Source: JAFAXA01 sp963777325 (GTDB lineage Bacteria; Pseudomonadota; Alphaproteobacteria; Acetobacterales; Acetobacteraceae). From it: DNA of 64,000 nucleotides. The notes below the pieces were generated by a model, which was not told the DNA's origin, did not search any database, and saw nothing but the letters and a program-made list of their open reading frames with translations. Made by a program: the position numbers and the translations under genes. The stretch covers positions 868,001 through 932,000 of the forward strand of contig CAVZQE010000022.1 of assembly GCA_963777325.1 (NCBI GenBank), given 5' to 3'. Below, in pieces: positions 54,492 to 61,824 of the stretch (within the stretch, counting starts at the first letter, position 1; every line of letters begins with the position of its first letter).

Positions 54492-55787
54492 GTGACGCCC
54501 GCCGCGAGGCTCGCGTCAGCGATCGAGCTGCTCGCCGCGATCGAGGCGGCCCCGCGCAAGCCCGCCGACGCCGTCGCCAACGACTTCTTCCGCGGCCGCC
54601 GCTACATCGGATCGGGCGACCGCCGCGCCGTCTCCGACCGCGTCTGGCGCGTGCTGCGCAGCCGCCGCCGGCTCGCCTGGTGGCTCGCGCGCGGCCCGGG
54701 CGCGCCGACCGCCCGCATGCTCGCCGCCGCCTCGCTGCTGCTGGAGGGCTGGACGCTGGCGGGCGTCGCGCAGTCCTTCTCGGGCGGGCGCTTCGGCCCC
54801 GAGCCGCTGGAGGCGGCGGAACGGGCGGCGCTGCGCGGCCTGGAGGGCCACACGCTCGACCACCCGGAGATGCCTGACGCGGTGCGGTTCGAGCTGCCGG
54901 ACTGGCTCTGCCCGCTGCTCGCCGCGCGTTTCGGAAGCGATTTCCCGGCCGAGATGGCGGCATTGGCGGAACCCGCGCCGCTCGACCTCCGCGTCAACAC
55001 GCTGAAAGCGACCCGCGACGAGGCACAGGCGATGCTGCGGGAAGAGGGCGTCGAGAGCGAACCGACGCCGCTCTCGCCCTGGGGCCTGCGCATCCCCTCG
55101 CGGCTTGCCGTGACGAACGGGCCCGCCTTCCAGTCCGGCGCGGTCGAGATCCAGGACGAGGGTAGCCAGCTCATCGCCGCCCTGGTCGATGCGCGGCCGG
55201 AGATGCGGGTCGCGGACTATTGCGCGGGAGCAGGCGGCAAGACGCTCGCGCTCGCGATGACCATGGGCAATCGGGGCCACATCGTCGCCTGTGATGTCTC
55301 CGCCCCGCGGCTCGAAGCGGCGGTGCGGCGCTGCAGGCGCGCGGGCGTTCACAATGCCGAGCGGCACCTGATTGCGGAAGGCGACAAATGGGCCAAGCGC
55401 CGGGCGGGCACGTTCGACCGTGTGCTAGTCGATGCGCCGTGTACCGGCACGGGCACCTGGCGGCGCAATCCGGACGCGCGAGGACGGCTGCGCGAGAGCG
55501 ATCTCGCCGAGCTTGCGGGCAAGCAGGCAACGATCCTCGATGCGGCTGCCCGGCTGGTTCGCAACGGCGGGCGTTTGGTCTACGCTACCTGCTCGCTGCT
55601 GCAAGAGGAGAACGAGGCACAGGTGTCCGCCTTTCTCGCGCGCCGCCCGGACTTCGCGCTCGTGCCGCTGAGACGGGCCTGGAGCCTGGACAGTGCCTGC
55701 CCGGGCGATGGCGCTTGCCTGTCCCTGACACCGCTTCGGCACGAGACGGATGGATTTTTCGCGGCGGTGCTGGAGCGGAGCGCATGA
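54492..55787 (+). CDS. rsmB: 16S rRNA m5C methyltransferase RsmB-like
   Basis: The product is 431 aa, starting at GTG 54492. It is an NOL1/NOP2/Sun-family enzyme that methylates C5 of a cytidine in 16S rRNA. An N-terminal NusB-like helical domain is followed by the methylase: LDLRVNTLKATRDEA, IQDEGSQLIAALVDA, VADYCAGAGGKTLALA (AdoMet), DRVLVDAPCTGTGTWRRNPD (motif IV Cys) and GRLVYATCSLLQEENEAQV (motif VI nucleophile Cys). Both family cysteines are present. It lies between guaB and a GNAT gene whose start overlaps its stop. Confidence 0.9.
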   Translation: MTPAARLASAIELLAAIEAAPRKPADAVANDFFRGRRYIGSGDRRAVSDRVWRVLRSRRRLAWWLARGPGAPTARMLAAASLLLEGWTLAGVAQSFSGGRFGPEPLEAAERAALRGLEGHTLDHPEMPDAVRFELPDWLCPLLAARFGSDFPAEMAALAEPAPLDLRVNTLKATRDEAQAMLREEGVESEPTPLSPWGLRIPSRLAVTNGPAFQSGAVEIQDEGSQLIAALVDARPEMRVADYCAGAGGKTLALAMTMGNRGHIVACDVSAPRLEAAVRRCRRAGVHNAERHLIAEGDKWAKRRAGTFDRVLVDAPCTGTGTWRRNPDARGRLRESDLAELAGKQATILDAAARLVRNGGRLVYATCSLLQEENEAQVSAFLARRPDFALVPLRRAWSLDSACPGDGACLSLTPLRHETDGFFAAVLERSA

Positions 55788-56359
55788 TCTCGGTCAGACG
55801 CGCGCGTGTGTCCGATGCGGTCGCGATCGCCGCCGTCCACGTCGCCGCCTGGCGCAGCGCCTACCCCGGCATCCTGCCGGACGGCTTCCTCGCCCGTCTG
55901 TCGGTGCCGCGTCAGGCGGCCCATTACGACGCCGCGATCAGGAGCGGCGAGTGCGTCTATGTCGCCTCCGCCTCGGGCCTCGACGTGCCTTCCGGCTCCG
56001 GCGCCCGTGTCGTCGGTTTTGCGACTGCCGGGCGGACCCGCGCCGGGATGGGATCGGTGAACGGCCGGGCGCTCGCGGAGGGCGAGATCGAGACGCTCTA
56101 CGTGCTGGACGACTGGCGCGACCGAGGCATCGGCCGCCGTCTGATCCGGGCGACGGCGGGCCATCTGGCGGAAAGCGGGTGCCGCTCGGCCTTTCTGTGG
56201 GTGCTGCGCGAGAACCCGAGCCGCTGGTTCTACCAGCGCCTCGGCGGGCGGGCGGTGGCTGAGGCCTCGATCGTCGTCGGCGGCCAGTCTGTCCCGCAGA
56301 CGGCTTTCGTCTGGGATCCGATCGAGCGGCTGCTGCAGGCCTCTCCCCAGGCGTCGTAG
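55784..56359 (+). CDS. GNAT-family N-acetyltransferase
   Basis: The product is 191 aa. It transfers an acetyl group from acetyl-CoA to an unknown amine. It begins MISVRRARVSDAVAIAAVHV with AAWRSAYPGILPDGF (a common GNAT N-terminus). The CoA-binding motif A is EIETLYVLDDWRDRGIGRRL (R-G-x-G-R), followed by SAFLWVLRENPSRWFYQRLG. It is translationally coupled to rsmB (ATGA). Antisense frames across it are open but lack homology. Confidence 0.85.
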   Translation: MISVRRARVSDAVAIAAVHVAAWRSAYPGILPDGFLARLSVPRQAAHYDAAIRSGECVYVASASGLDVPSGSGARVVGFATAGRTRAGMGSVNGRALAEGEIETLYVLDDWRDRGIGRRLIRATAGHLAESGCRSAFLWVLRENPSRWFYQRLGGRAVAEASIVVGGQSVPQTAFVWDPIERLLQASPQAS

Positions 56360-56411
56360 CCGTGCGGCGCGCTTGGCGACGGTCGCCTCAACAAATTTCG
56401 GAGCTTCTTCG

Positions 56412-56909
56412 ATGACCCGACGCGGCCTGTTCGCGGCCTTTGCCCTAGCCGCCCTGACCTCCACACCCGTGCTCGCCCAGCAACCCCCGGTCACCGCCCA
56501 GAATGCCTGGGCGAGGGCGACCCCGCCCGGCGCCTCGACAGCCGCCGTCTACATGACCCTGACCAGCCACTCCGCCGACAAGCTGATGGCCGTCTCGACG
56601 CCTGCCGCAAGCAAGGCCGCCGTGCATGAGATGAGCATGGAGGGCAACGTCATGCGCATGCGCCCCGTCGAGGGCGGCCTCGACCTGCCGGCCGGCAAGC
56701 AGGTGAAGCTCGCGCCCGGCGGCTATCACGTCATGCTTGAAGGGTTGGAGGGACCGCTGAAGGCGGGGCAAGAGCTGCCGGTGCATCTTACCTTCCAGAA
56801 TGCGCCGCCCCTGGACGTGGAAGCGCATGTGCGCCCCATTGGCGCGTCCGGTCCGGGAGATGGGGGCAAGGACCACGGAGCCATGCCCGGAATGACGATG
56901 AGCAAGTGA
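56412..56909 (+). CDS. Periplasmic copper chaperone PCuAC
   Basis: The product is 165 aa. The signal peptide MTRRGLFAAFALAALTSTPV ends at LAQ. PCuAC (DUF461) binds Cu(I) in the periplasm and delivers it to the CuA site of cytochrome oxidase. The ligand pattern H-M...M...H-x-M is seen as AAVHEMSMEGNVMRMRPVEG and GGYHVMLEGLEGPL. The C-terminal tail GGKDHGAMPGMTMSK adds Met/His residues. It lies 7 bases before the Sco gene, which has the same target, strongly supporting the assignment. Confidence 0.9.
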   Translation: MTRRGLFAAFALAALTSTPVLAQQPPVTAQNAWARATPPGASTAAVYMTLTSHSADKLMAVSTPAASKAAVHEMSMEGNVMRMRPVEGGLDLPAGKQVKLAPGGYHVMLEGLEGPLKAGQELPVHLTFQNAPPLDVEAHVRPIGASGPGDGGKDHGAMPGMTMSK

Positions 56910-56916
56910 GGACAGG

Positions 56917-57510
56917 ATGAAGCGCACATTGACGCTCGCGGCTTGCGCCGCATTTGCGGGCATGATCCTCGCGGCCGGCGTACTGGCGGTCCCCCGCCTG
57001 CTCGCGCCGGCGCCCGCCCCGGCCACGGCTGAGATCGGCGGGCCGTTTCGCCTGACCGATGGCGCGGGCCGGACCGTCACGGACGCAAGCTTCCGTGGCA
57101 AGTGGATGCTGGTCTATTTCGGCTACACCCATTGCCCGGAGGCCTGTCCGACCGCGCTGCAGGACATCGCGACCGCGCTCGACGGGCTCAGCCCCGCCGC
57201 GCGGGCGAAGGTGGTGCCGGTGTTCATCACGATCGATCCGGCGCGCGATACCCCTGCGGTGATGCAGGCCTACGTGTCCGGCTTCGGCCCCACGTTCGTC
57301 GCGCTCTCCGGAGACCCCGCCGCGATCGCCGAGGCCGAGAAGAAGTATCGGGTCTATGCCGTGAAGCATCCGACCGGGGGCGGCGACTACGAGATGGATC
57401 ACTCCTCCATCATCTATGTCATGGACCCGCAAGGCCGGTTCGTCGCCAATTTCACGCATGAGACCAGCCCGGAGCAGATAACCGACAAGCTGAAGCAGCT
57501 GGGAGCGTGA
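56917..57510 (+). CDS. SCO1/SenC copper-delivery protein
   Basis: The product is 197 aa. An N-terminal membrane anchor (LTLAACAAFAGMILAAGVLA) precedes a thioredoxin fold facing the periplasm. The Cu ligands are VYFGYTHCPEACPTALQD (C-x3-C) and the His in YEMDHSSIIYVMDP. Sco reduces or loads the CuA centre of cytochrome c oxidase together with PCuAC. It sits between the PCuAC gene and a c-type cytochrome gene, 4 bases before the latter. The oxidase genes themselves are not in the window. Confidence 0.92.
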   Translation: MKRTLTLAACAAFAGMILAAGVLAVPRLLAPAPAPATAEIGGPFRLTDGAGRTVTDASFRGKWMLVYFGYTHCPEACPTALQDIATALDGLSPAARAKVVPVFITIDPARDTPAVMQAYVSGFGPTFVALSGDPAAIAEAEKKYRVYAVKHPTGGGDYEMDHSSIIYVMDPQGRFVANFTHETSPEQITDKLKQLGA

Positions 57511-57514
57511 GCGG

Positions 57515-58045
57515 GTGCGACGCTTCGTGGCCGTCGGGGGCGCGTTGATGCTGGGGGCCGGCGCTTCCTTCGCCGCCTTCGCCTGGACCCGGCCGCGCGC
57601 CGCCATTTGGGCCATCGACGATCCGGCCGAGGTCGCGCTCGGCCGGCGTGTCTATGCCGGGAACTGCGCCTCCTGCCACGGCGACCGGCTGCAAGGGCAG
57701 GCGCGCTGGTGGAAGCCTGGGCCGGACGGGATGCTGCCCGCGCCGCCGCACGACGCGAGCGGCCATACCTGGCAGCACTCGGACGCGGAGCTGCACGAGC
57801 TGGTGGCGCACAGCGTCTACAAGTTCACCGCTCCCGGCTATCGCAGCGCCATGCCCGCCTTCGCGGGGAGGCTGAGCGCGCGCGAAATCGCCGCCAGCAT
57901 CGCCTACATCAAGAGCACCTGGCCGCCGGGCGTGCGCGCCTATCAGGCGGCGCAGAATCCGGGCGGGCCGTTGCTCGCCGATCTGCCCGGCGATTGGCAT
58001 TTCCCGGCCACCTGCGGCTACCATCTCGGGCCGCCCGGCGGCTGA
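57515..58045 (+). CDS. Membrane-anchored c-type cytochrome
   Basis: The product is 176 aa from GTG 57515. A single N-terminal helix (FVAVGGALMLGAGASFAAFA) anchors a class I cytochrome c domain: RRVYAGNCASCHGDRLQGQA (CASCH haem attachment) and APGYRSAMPAFAGRLSAREI (axial Met). The last 25 residues contain a lone Cys (FPATCGYHLGPP). It is the third gene of the PCuAC-Sco-cytochrome unit and probably shuttles electrons near the oxidase. guaA starts 18 bases downstream. Confidence 0.9.
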   Translation: MRRFVAVGGALMLGAGASFAAFAWTRPRAAIWAIDDPAEVALGRRVYAGNCASCHGDRLQGQARWWKPGPDGMLPAPPHDASGHTWQHSDAELHELVAHSVYKFTAPGYRSAMPAFAGRLSAREIAASIAYIKSTWPPGVRAYQAAQNPGGPLLADLPGDWHFPATCGYHLGPPGG

Positions 58046-58063
58046 AGGACGAGGACAGGACCG

Positions 58064-59629
58064 ATGGCTGACACGGACACGCACGCGGAACCGGTTCTGA
58101 TCCTCGATTTCGGCAGCCAGGTGACGCAGCTTATCGCCCGGCGCGTGCGCGAGGCGGGCGTCTATTGCGAGATCTGGCCGTTCAACGCCGATCCCGACCG
58201 CATCCGGTCCTTCGGCGCGCGCGCGTTCATCCTGTCGGGCGGCCCCGCCTCCGTCACCGAGGAGGCGACCCCGCGCGCGCCGGATTGCGTGTTCGAGGCG
58301 GGCGTGCCGGTGCTTGGGATCTGCTACGGCCAGCAAACGATGTGCGCCCAGCTCGGCGGCGAGGTGGAGGTCTCGGACGACCGCGAATTCGGCCGCGCTT
58401 GCCTGCAGGTTACGGATGAGTGCGCATTGTTCGACGGCGTGTGGGAGACCGGTTCGCGCGAGCAGGTCTGGATGAGCCATGGCGATCTCGTGACGCGCCT
58501 GCCGCCGGGATTCCGCTCCGTCGGCACGAGCGAAGGCTCGCCGTACGCCGCGATCGCCGACGACAAGCGCCGCTACTACGGTGTGCAGTTTCACCCGGAG
58601 GTGGCGCACACGCCGCATGGGGCACAGCTCCTGCGCAACTTCGTCCATCATGTCGCTTGCCTGAAGGGCGATTGGACGATGGCGGCGTTTCGCGAGACCG
58701 GGATCGCGCGCATCCGGGCGCAGGTGGGGCGGGGACGGGTGATCTGCGGCCTCTCGGGCGGCGTCGACAGTTCGGTCGCGGCGGTGCTGCTGCACGAGGC
58801 GATCGGCGACCAGCTCACCTGCATCTTCGTCGATCACGGCCTGTTGCGCGCGGGCGAGGCGGAGCAGGTGGACCGCACCTTCCGCGACCGCTTCAACATC
58901 CGCCTCGTGCATCGCGATGCATCGGATCTGTTTTTCTCGGCGCTGGACGGCGTGAGCGATCCCGAGGAGAAGCGGCGTGCGATCGGCCGCGTGTTCATCG
59001 ACGTGTTCGAGGAGGAGGCGGCCAGGACCGGCGGCGCCGACTACCTCGCGCAAGGCACGCTGTATCCGGACGTGATCGAGAGCGTGAGCTTTGCCGGCGG
59101 CCCGTCCGTCACGATCAAGTCGCACCACAATGTCGGCGGCCTGCCCGCGCGGATGCGGATGCAACTGGTCGAGCCGTTGCGCGAGCTGTTCAAGGACGAG
59201 GTGCGCGCGCTCGGCCGCACGCTCGGCCTGCCCGCGTCGATCGTCGGGCGGCACCCGTTCCCAGGGCCAGGGCTCGCCATCCGCATCCCCGGTCCGGTCG
59301 ATCGCGAGAAGGTTGCGCTGCTGCAGAAGGTGGACGCGGTTTTTCTCGACGAGATCCGCGCGGCCGGCCTGTACGACGCGATCTGGCAGGCGTTCGCCGT
59401 GCTGCTGCCGGTCCGCACGGTCGGCGTGATGGGCGACACCCGCACCTACGACCAGGCCTGCGCGCTCCGGGCCGTCACCAGTTCGGACGGCATGACGGCG
59501 GAAGTCTATCCGTTCGACGCGGCGTTCCTCACGCGCGTCGCCGGGCGGATCGTGAACGAGGTGCGGGGGATCAACCGCGTCACCTACGACATCACGAGCA
59601 AGCCGCCGGGAACCATCGAGTGGGAGTGA
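58064..59629 (+). CDS. guaA: GMP synthase (glutamine-hydrolysing)
   Basis: The product is 521 aa. GuaA aminates XMP to GMP. The class I glutamine amidotransferase domain is LILDFGSQVTQLIARRVREA, PVLGICYGQQTMCAQLGG (catalytic Cys) and YGVQFHPEVAHTPHG (His, Glu). The ATP-PPase domain has VICGLSGGVDSSVAAVLLHE (PP-loop). The C-terminal dimerisation domain has ARTGGADYLAQGTLYPDVIE, GRHPFPGPGLAIRIPG and INRVTYDITSKPPGTIEWE, the invariant end. The frame is intact. It completes GMP synthesis with guaB. Confidence 0.96.
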   Translation: MADTDTHAEPVLILDFGSQVTQLIARRVREAGVYCEIWPFNADPDRIRSFGARAFILSGGPASVTEEATPRAPDCVFEAGVPVLGICYGQQTMCAQLGGEVEVSDDREFGRACLQVTDECALFDGVWETGSREQVWMSHGDLVTRLPPGFRSVGTSEGSPYAAIADDKRRYYGVQFHPEVAHTPHGAQLLRNFVHHVACLKGDWTMAAFRETGIARIRAQVGRGRVICGLSGGVDSSVAAVLLHEAIGDQLTCIFVDHGLLRAGEAEQVDRTFRDRFNIRLVHRDASDLFFSALDGVSDPEEKRRAIGRVFIDVFEEEAARTGGADYLAQGTLYPDVIESVSFAGGPSVTIKSHHNVGGLPARMRMQLVEPLRELFKDEVRALGRTLGLPASIVGRHPFPGPGLAIRIPGPVDREKVALLQKVDAVFLDEIRAAGLYDAIWQAFAVLLPVRTVGVMGDTRTYDQACALRAVTSSDGMTAEVYPFDAAFLTRVAGRIVNEVRGINRVTYDITSKPPGTIEWE

Positions 59630-59662
59630 GGGGCAAGCTCTTATCTTCGAAGGAGACCGACA

Positions 59663-60391
59663 ATGAGCCAGGAACTGTCCGGGAAAGTCGCGGCGATCAC
59701 CGGGGCCGCGTCGGGCATCGGTCTCGAATGCGCGAAAACGCTGCTCGCGGCCGGCGCCCGGGTCGTTCTGATCGACTTCGACGAGACGAAGCTGAAGGAT
59801 CTCTGCGCCGGGTTCGGGGCCGAGGCGATCCCGCTGGTGATCAACCTCACCGATCCGAAGAGCGTCTCCGGCATGATGCCGCAGATTCTGGACCGGGCCG
59901 GCCAGCTAGACATCTTCCACGCGAATGCCGGGTCGTACGTGGGCGGGGAAGTCGTCACCGGCGATCCGGACGCCTGGGACCGGATGCTCAACCTCAACAT
60001 CAACGCCGTGTTCCGCTCCATCCACGCCGTTCTGCCGCACATGGTGGAGCGCCAGACCGGCGACATCATCGTGACCAGCTCGGTCGCGGGCTTCATCCCG
60101 GTCGTCTGGGAGCCGATCTACACGGCATCGAAACATGCGGTCCAGGCCTTCGTCCATACGCTGCGGCGGCAGGTGAACAAGCACGGCATCCGCGTCGGCG
60201 AAGTCGCTCCCGGCCCGGTGGTAACGGCTCTGCTGAAGGATTGGCCCAAGGCGAAACTCGATGATGCGCTGGCTTCGGGCAGCCTGATGGAGCCGAAGGA
60301 GGTGGCCGACGCCGTGCTGTTCATGCTCACCCGGCCAAGAAACGTCGTCATCCGGGATCTCGTCGTCTTGCCGCAAGGCCTCGATCTCTGA
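59663..60391 (+). CDS. Short-chain dehydrogenase/reductase (ribitol dehydrogenase-like)
   Basis: The product is 242 aa, a classical SDR. Cofactor site: VAAITGAASGIGLECAKTLL; the Asp in VVLIDFDETKL favours NAD over NADP. Structural motif: HANAGSYVGG (NAG). Catalytic Ser and Tyr-x3-Lys: IIVTSSVAGFIPVVWEPIYTASKHAVQ. Residues such as EPIYTASKHAVQAF and VRGDLVVLPQ-type ends occur in ribitol/polyol dehydrogenases (here RDLVVLPQGLDL). GAAGGAGA precedes the ATG. The substrate is uncertain. Confidence 0.85.
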   Translation: MSQELSGKVAAITGAASGIGLECAKTLLAAGARVVLIDFDETKLKDLCAGFGAEAIPLVINLTDPKSVSGMMPQILDRAGQLDIFHANAGSYVGGEVVTGDPDAWDRMLNLNINAVFRSIHAVLPHMVERQTGDIIVTSSVAGFIPVVWEPIYTASKHAVQAFVHTLRRQVNKHGIRVGEVAPGPVVTALLKDWPKAKLDDALASGSLMEPKEVADAVLFMLTRPRNVVIRDLVVLPQGLDL

Positions 60392-60407
60392 TCCAAACTC
60401 AACCGGA

Positions 60408-61085
60408 TCAGCTTGGGACCGGGGACACCCCGAACAGCCACGGGTGCGCGGCCCATAGCGCCGCCCAAAGCGCGCATCCCAGCACCGGCACGATCCAGCC
60501 GATCTCGCCCAGCCGCAGGCGGTTTCGCCCGGCGACGATGGCGCCGAACGGCAGGATCGAGGTTCGCGCCGCAAGCAGCCCCCACCCGCGCGGATCGCGG
60601 CGGGCCACCTTCGCGTCGATCGACGGCATGCCCGCGAGCGCGGTGACGAGAAACGCACCGAAGAACAGCAGCGAGGCGGTGTCGCCGTTGCCGAGCAGGT
60701 GCGCGCCCGCCCAGAGCGCGAAGGCCCACAGCATCGGATGGCGCGTGACGCGCAGGATGCCGCGCGGCTCCGCGCTCATCGCGCTTTCGCCGCCCACGGC
60801 CGTCGGATTGCGGACCGATACCGAGGCGACGAGCAACACGCATGCCGCCAGCATGACCGCGACGATACACCACCGCAGCCAGACCGGGGCGAACCAGAGC
60901 GGCGTCCTCTCGGCCCGGCCGTAACTCACGATCAGGAACACGAGCGCCGCCACCGAGAGGAGCGAGAACACGCCCCGGAACGCGCCGTCGCCGATCCGTC
61001 CCGCCACCGCTCGGCGAACGCCCGTCCCGGCGATGCCCAGATGCGCCCCCACCCAGATCAGAGCCGCGGCTGCGAGCAGACCCAT
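60408..61085 (-). CDS. NnrU-family membrane protein
   Basis: The product is 225 aa with six or so hydrophobic helices. NnrU proteins are linked to nitric oxide/nitrite reduction in denitrifiers, and more widely to isoprenylcysteine methyltransferase-like membrane proteins. Key residues are GAHLGIAGTGVRRA, VSYGRAERTPLWF, GILRVTRHPMLWAFALWAGAHLLGNGD (the RHPxxW and AHLxxNGD hallmarks) and GMPSIDAKVARRDP. No denitrification genes are nearby. It is divergent from the TetR gene, and two palindromic operators lie between them. Confidence 0.85.
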   Translation of the reverse strand: MGLLAAAALIWVGAHLGIAGTGVRRAVAGRIGDGAFRGVFSLLSVAALVFLIVSYGRAERTPLWFAPVWLRWCIVAVMLAACVLLVASVSVRNPTAVGGESAMSAEPRGILRVTRHPMLWAFALWAGAHLLGNGDTASLLFFGAFLVTALAGMPSIDAKVARRDPRGWGLLAARTSILPFGAIVAGRNRLRLGEIGWIVPVLGCALWAALWAAHPWLFGVSPVPS

Positions 61086-61136
61086 GTTATCTCTCCCCGT
61101 GCCGAACCGCCGTTGACGCGCCGCACGCCAGAACCC

Positions 61137-61155
61137 ATGTTGACGGTGCCAACAT
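61137..61155. promoter_or_regulatory. Operator 1 between nnrU and tetR
   Basis: ATGTTGACGGTGCCAACAT is a perfect inverted repeat (ATGTTG / CAACAT) with a 7-base spacer, 51 bases upstream of the nnrU-family start and 18 bases upstream of the tetR ATG. The near-identical operator 2 lies about 27 bases away, so both are probably bound by the adjacent TetR-type protein. Confidence 0.65.
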
Positions 61156-61164
61156 AAGCGGGAG

Positions 61165-61182
61165 TGTTGACGATGCCAACAT
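61165..61182. promoter_or_regulatory. Operator 2, overlapping the tetR start codon
   Basis: TGTTGACGATGCCAACAT repeats operator 1 with one spacer base changed, inside which the tetR ATG (61173-61175) is embedded. A regulator bound here would block its own gene, so autoregulation is likely. Spacing centre to centre is about 27 bases, roughly two and a half helical turns. Confidence 0.65.
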
Positions 61183-61793
61183 CACGTTCCGCTGAGCGTA
61201 CGGCGTCCGCCTATCACCACGGCGATCTAAGGCGCGGTCTGCTGGATGCCGCGGAGAGCCTGCTTGAGCGGGACGGCGGGCCGGCGGCGCTCTCCCTGCG
61301 TGAAGTGGCGCGGGCGGCCGGGGTGTCGCACAACGCGCCGTACCGGCATTTCGCCGACCGCGAGGCGCTGCTCGCGGCGCTCGCGGCCGAGGGCTTCTCC
61401 CGGCTGGCGGCGGCGCTGAAGGCGGCGGCGGCGAGTTCCCCACCGACGCGCGCCCTCGCGGCCGGGCGCGCCTATCTCCGGTTCGCGCGAACGCACCGGG
61501 CGCTCTACCTGCTCATGTTCGGCCCGGACATCCGCAAATGCGCGCACCCGGCGCTGGCGGCGGCGGCAAGGGCGGCATTCGCGGCGTGGCAGTCGGGGCG
61601 GACCGGGGGCGGGGAGTCCGCGAGACACGTGCGGCACGAGGCGGTCGGCGGCTGGGCGCTGGCGCACGGCCTCGCCCATCTGATCGTTGACGGACAGCTT
61701 GCGGACGATCTCGCCGAGGACGATTACCGCGCGCTGATCGAGGATGTGCTAGCGACCTACAGCGCGGGCCTGCGCGCCGGCGCGGCAGGCTGA
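61173..61793 (+). CDS. TetR-family transcriptional regulator
   Basis: The product is 206 aa. N-terminal TetR helix-turn-helix: HHGDLRRGLLDAAESLLERD, then LSLREVARAAGVSHNAPYRHFADREALL. The C-terminal domain (FARTHRALYLLMFGPDIRKC, then GWALAHGLAHLIVDGQLADD) matches the TetR_C/WHG type. The ATG at 61173 has GGGAG eight bases upstream and is preferred over GTG 61164. Operators 1 and 2 lie directly before and across the start, which implies autoregulation and control of the divergent nnrU-like gene. The ligand is unknown. Confidence 0.88.
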   Translation: MPTSRSAERTASAYHHGDLRRGLLDAAESLLERDGGPAALSLREVARAAGVSHNAPYRHFADREALLAALAAEGFSRLAAALKAAAASSPPTRALAAGRAYLRFARTHRALYLLMFGPDIRKCAHPALAAAARAAFAAWQSGRTGGGESARHVRHEAVGGWALAHGLAHLIVDGQLADDLAEDDYRALIEDVLATYSAGLRAGAAG

Positions 61794-61824
61794 CGACTCT
61801 GCGCGCGCGGGAGGCGTTTGGGGG

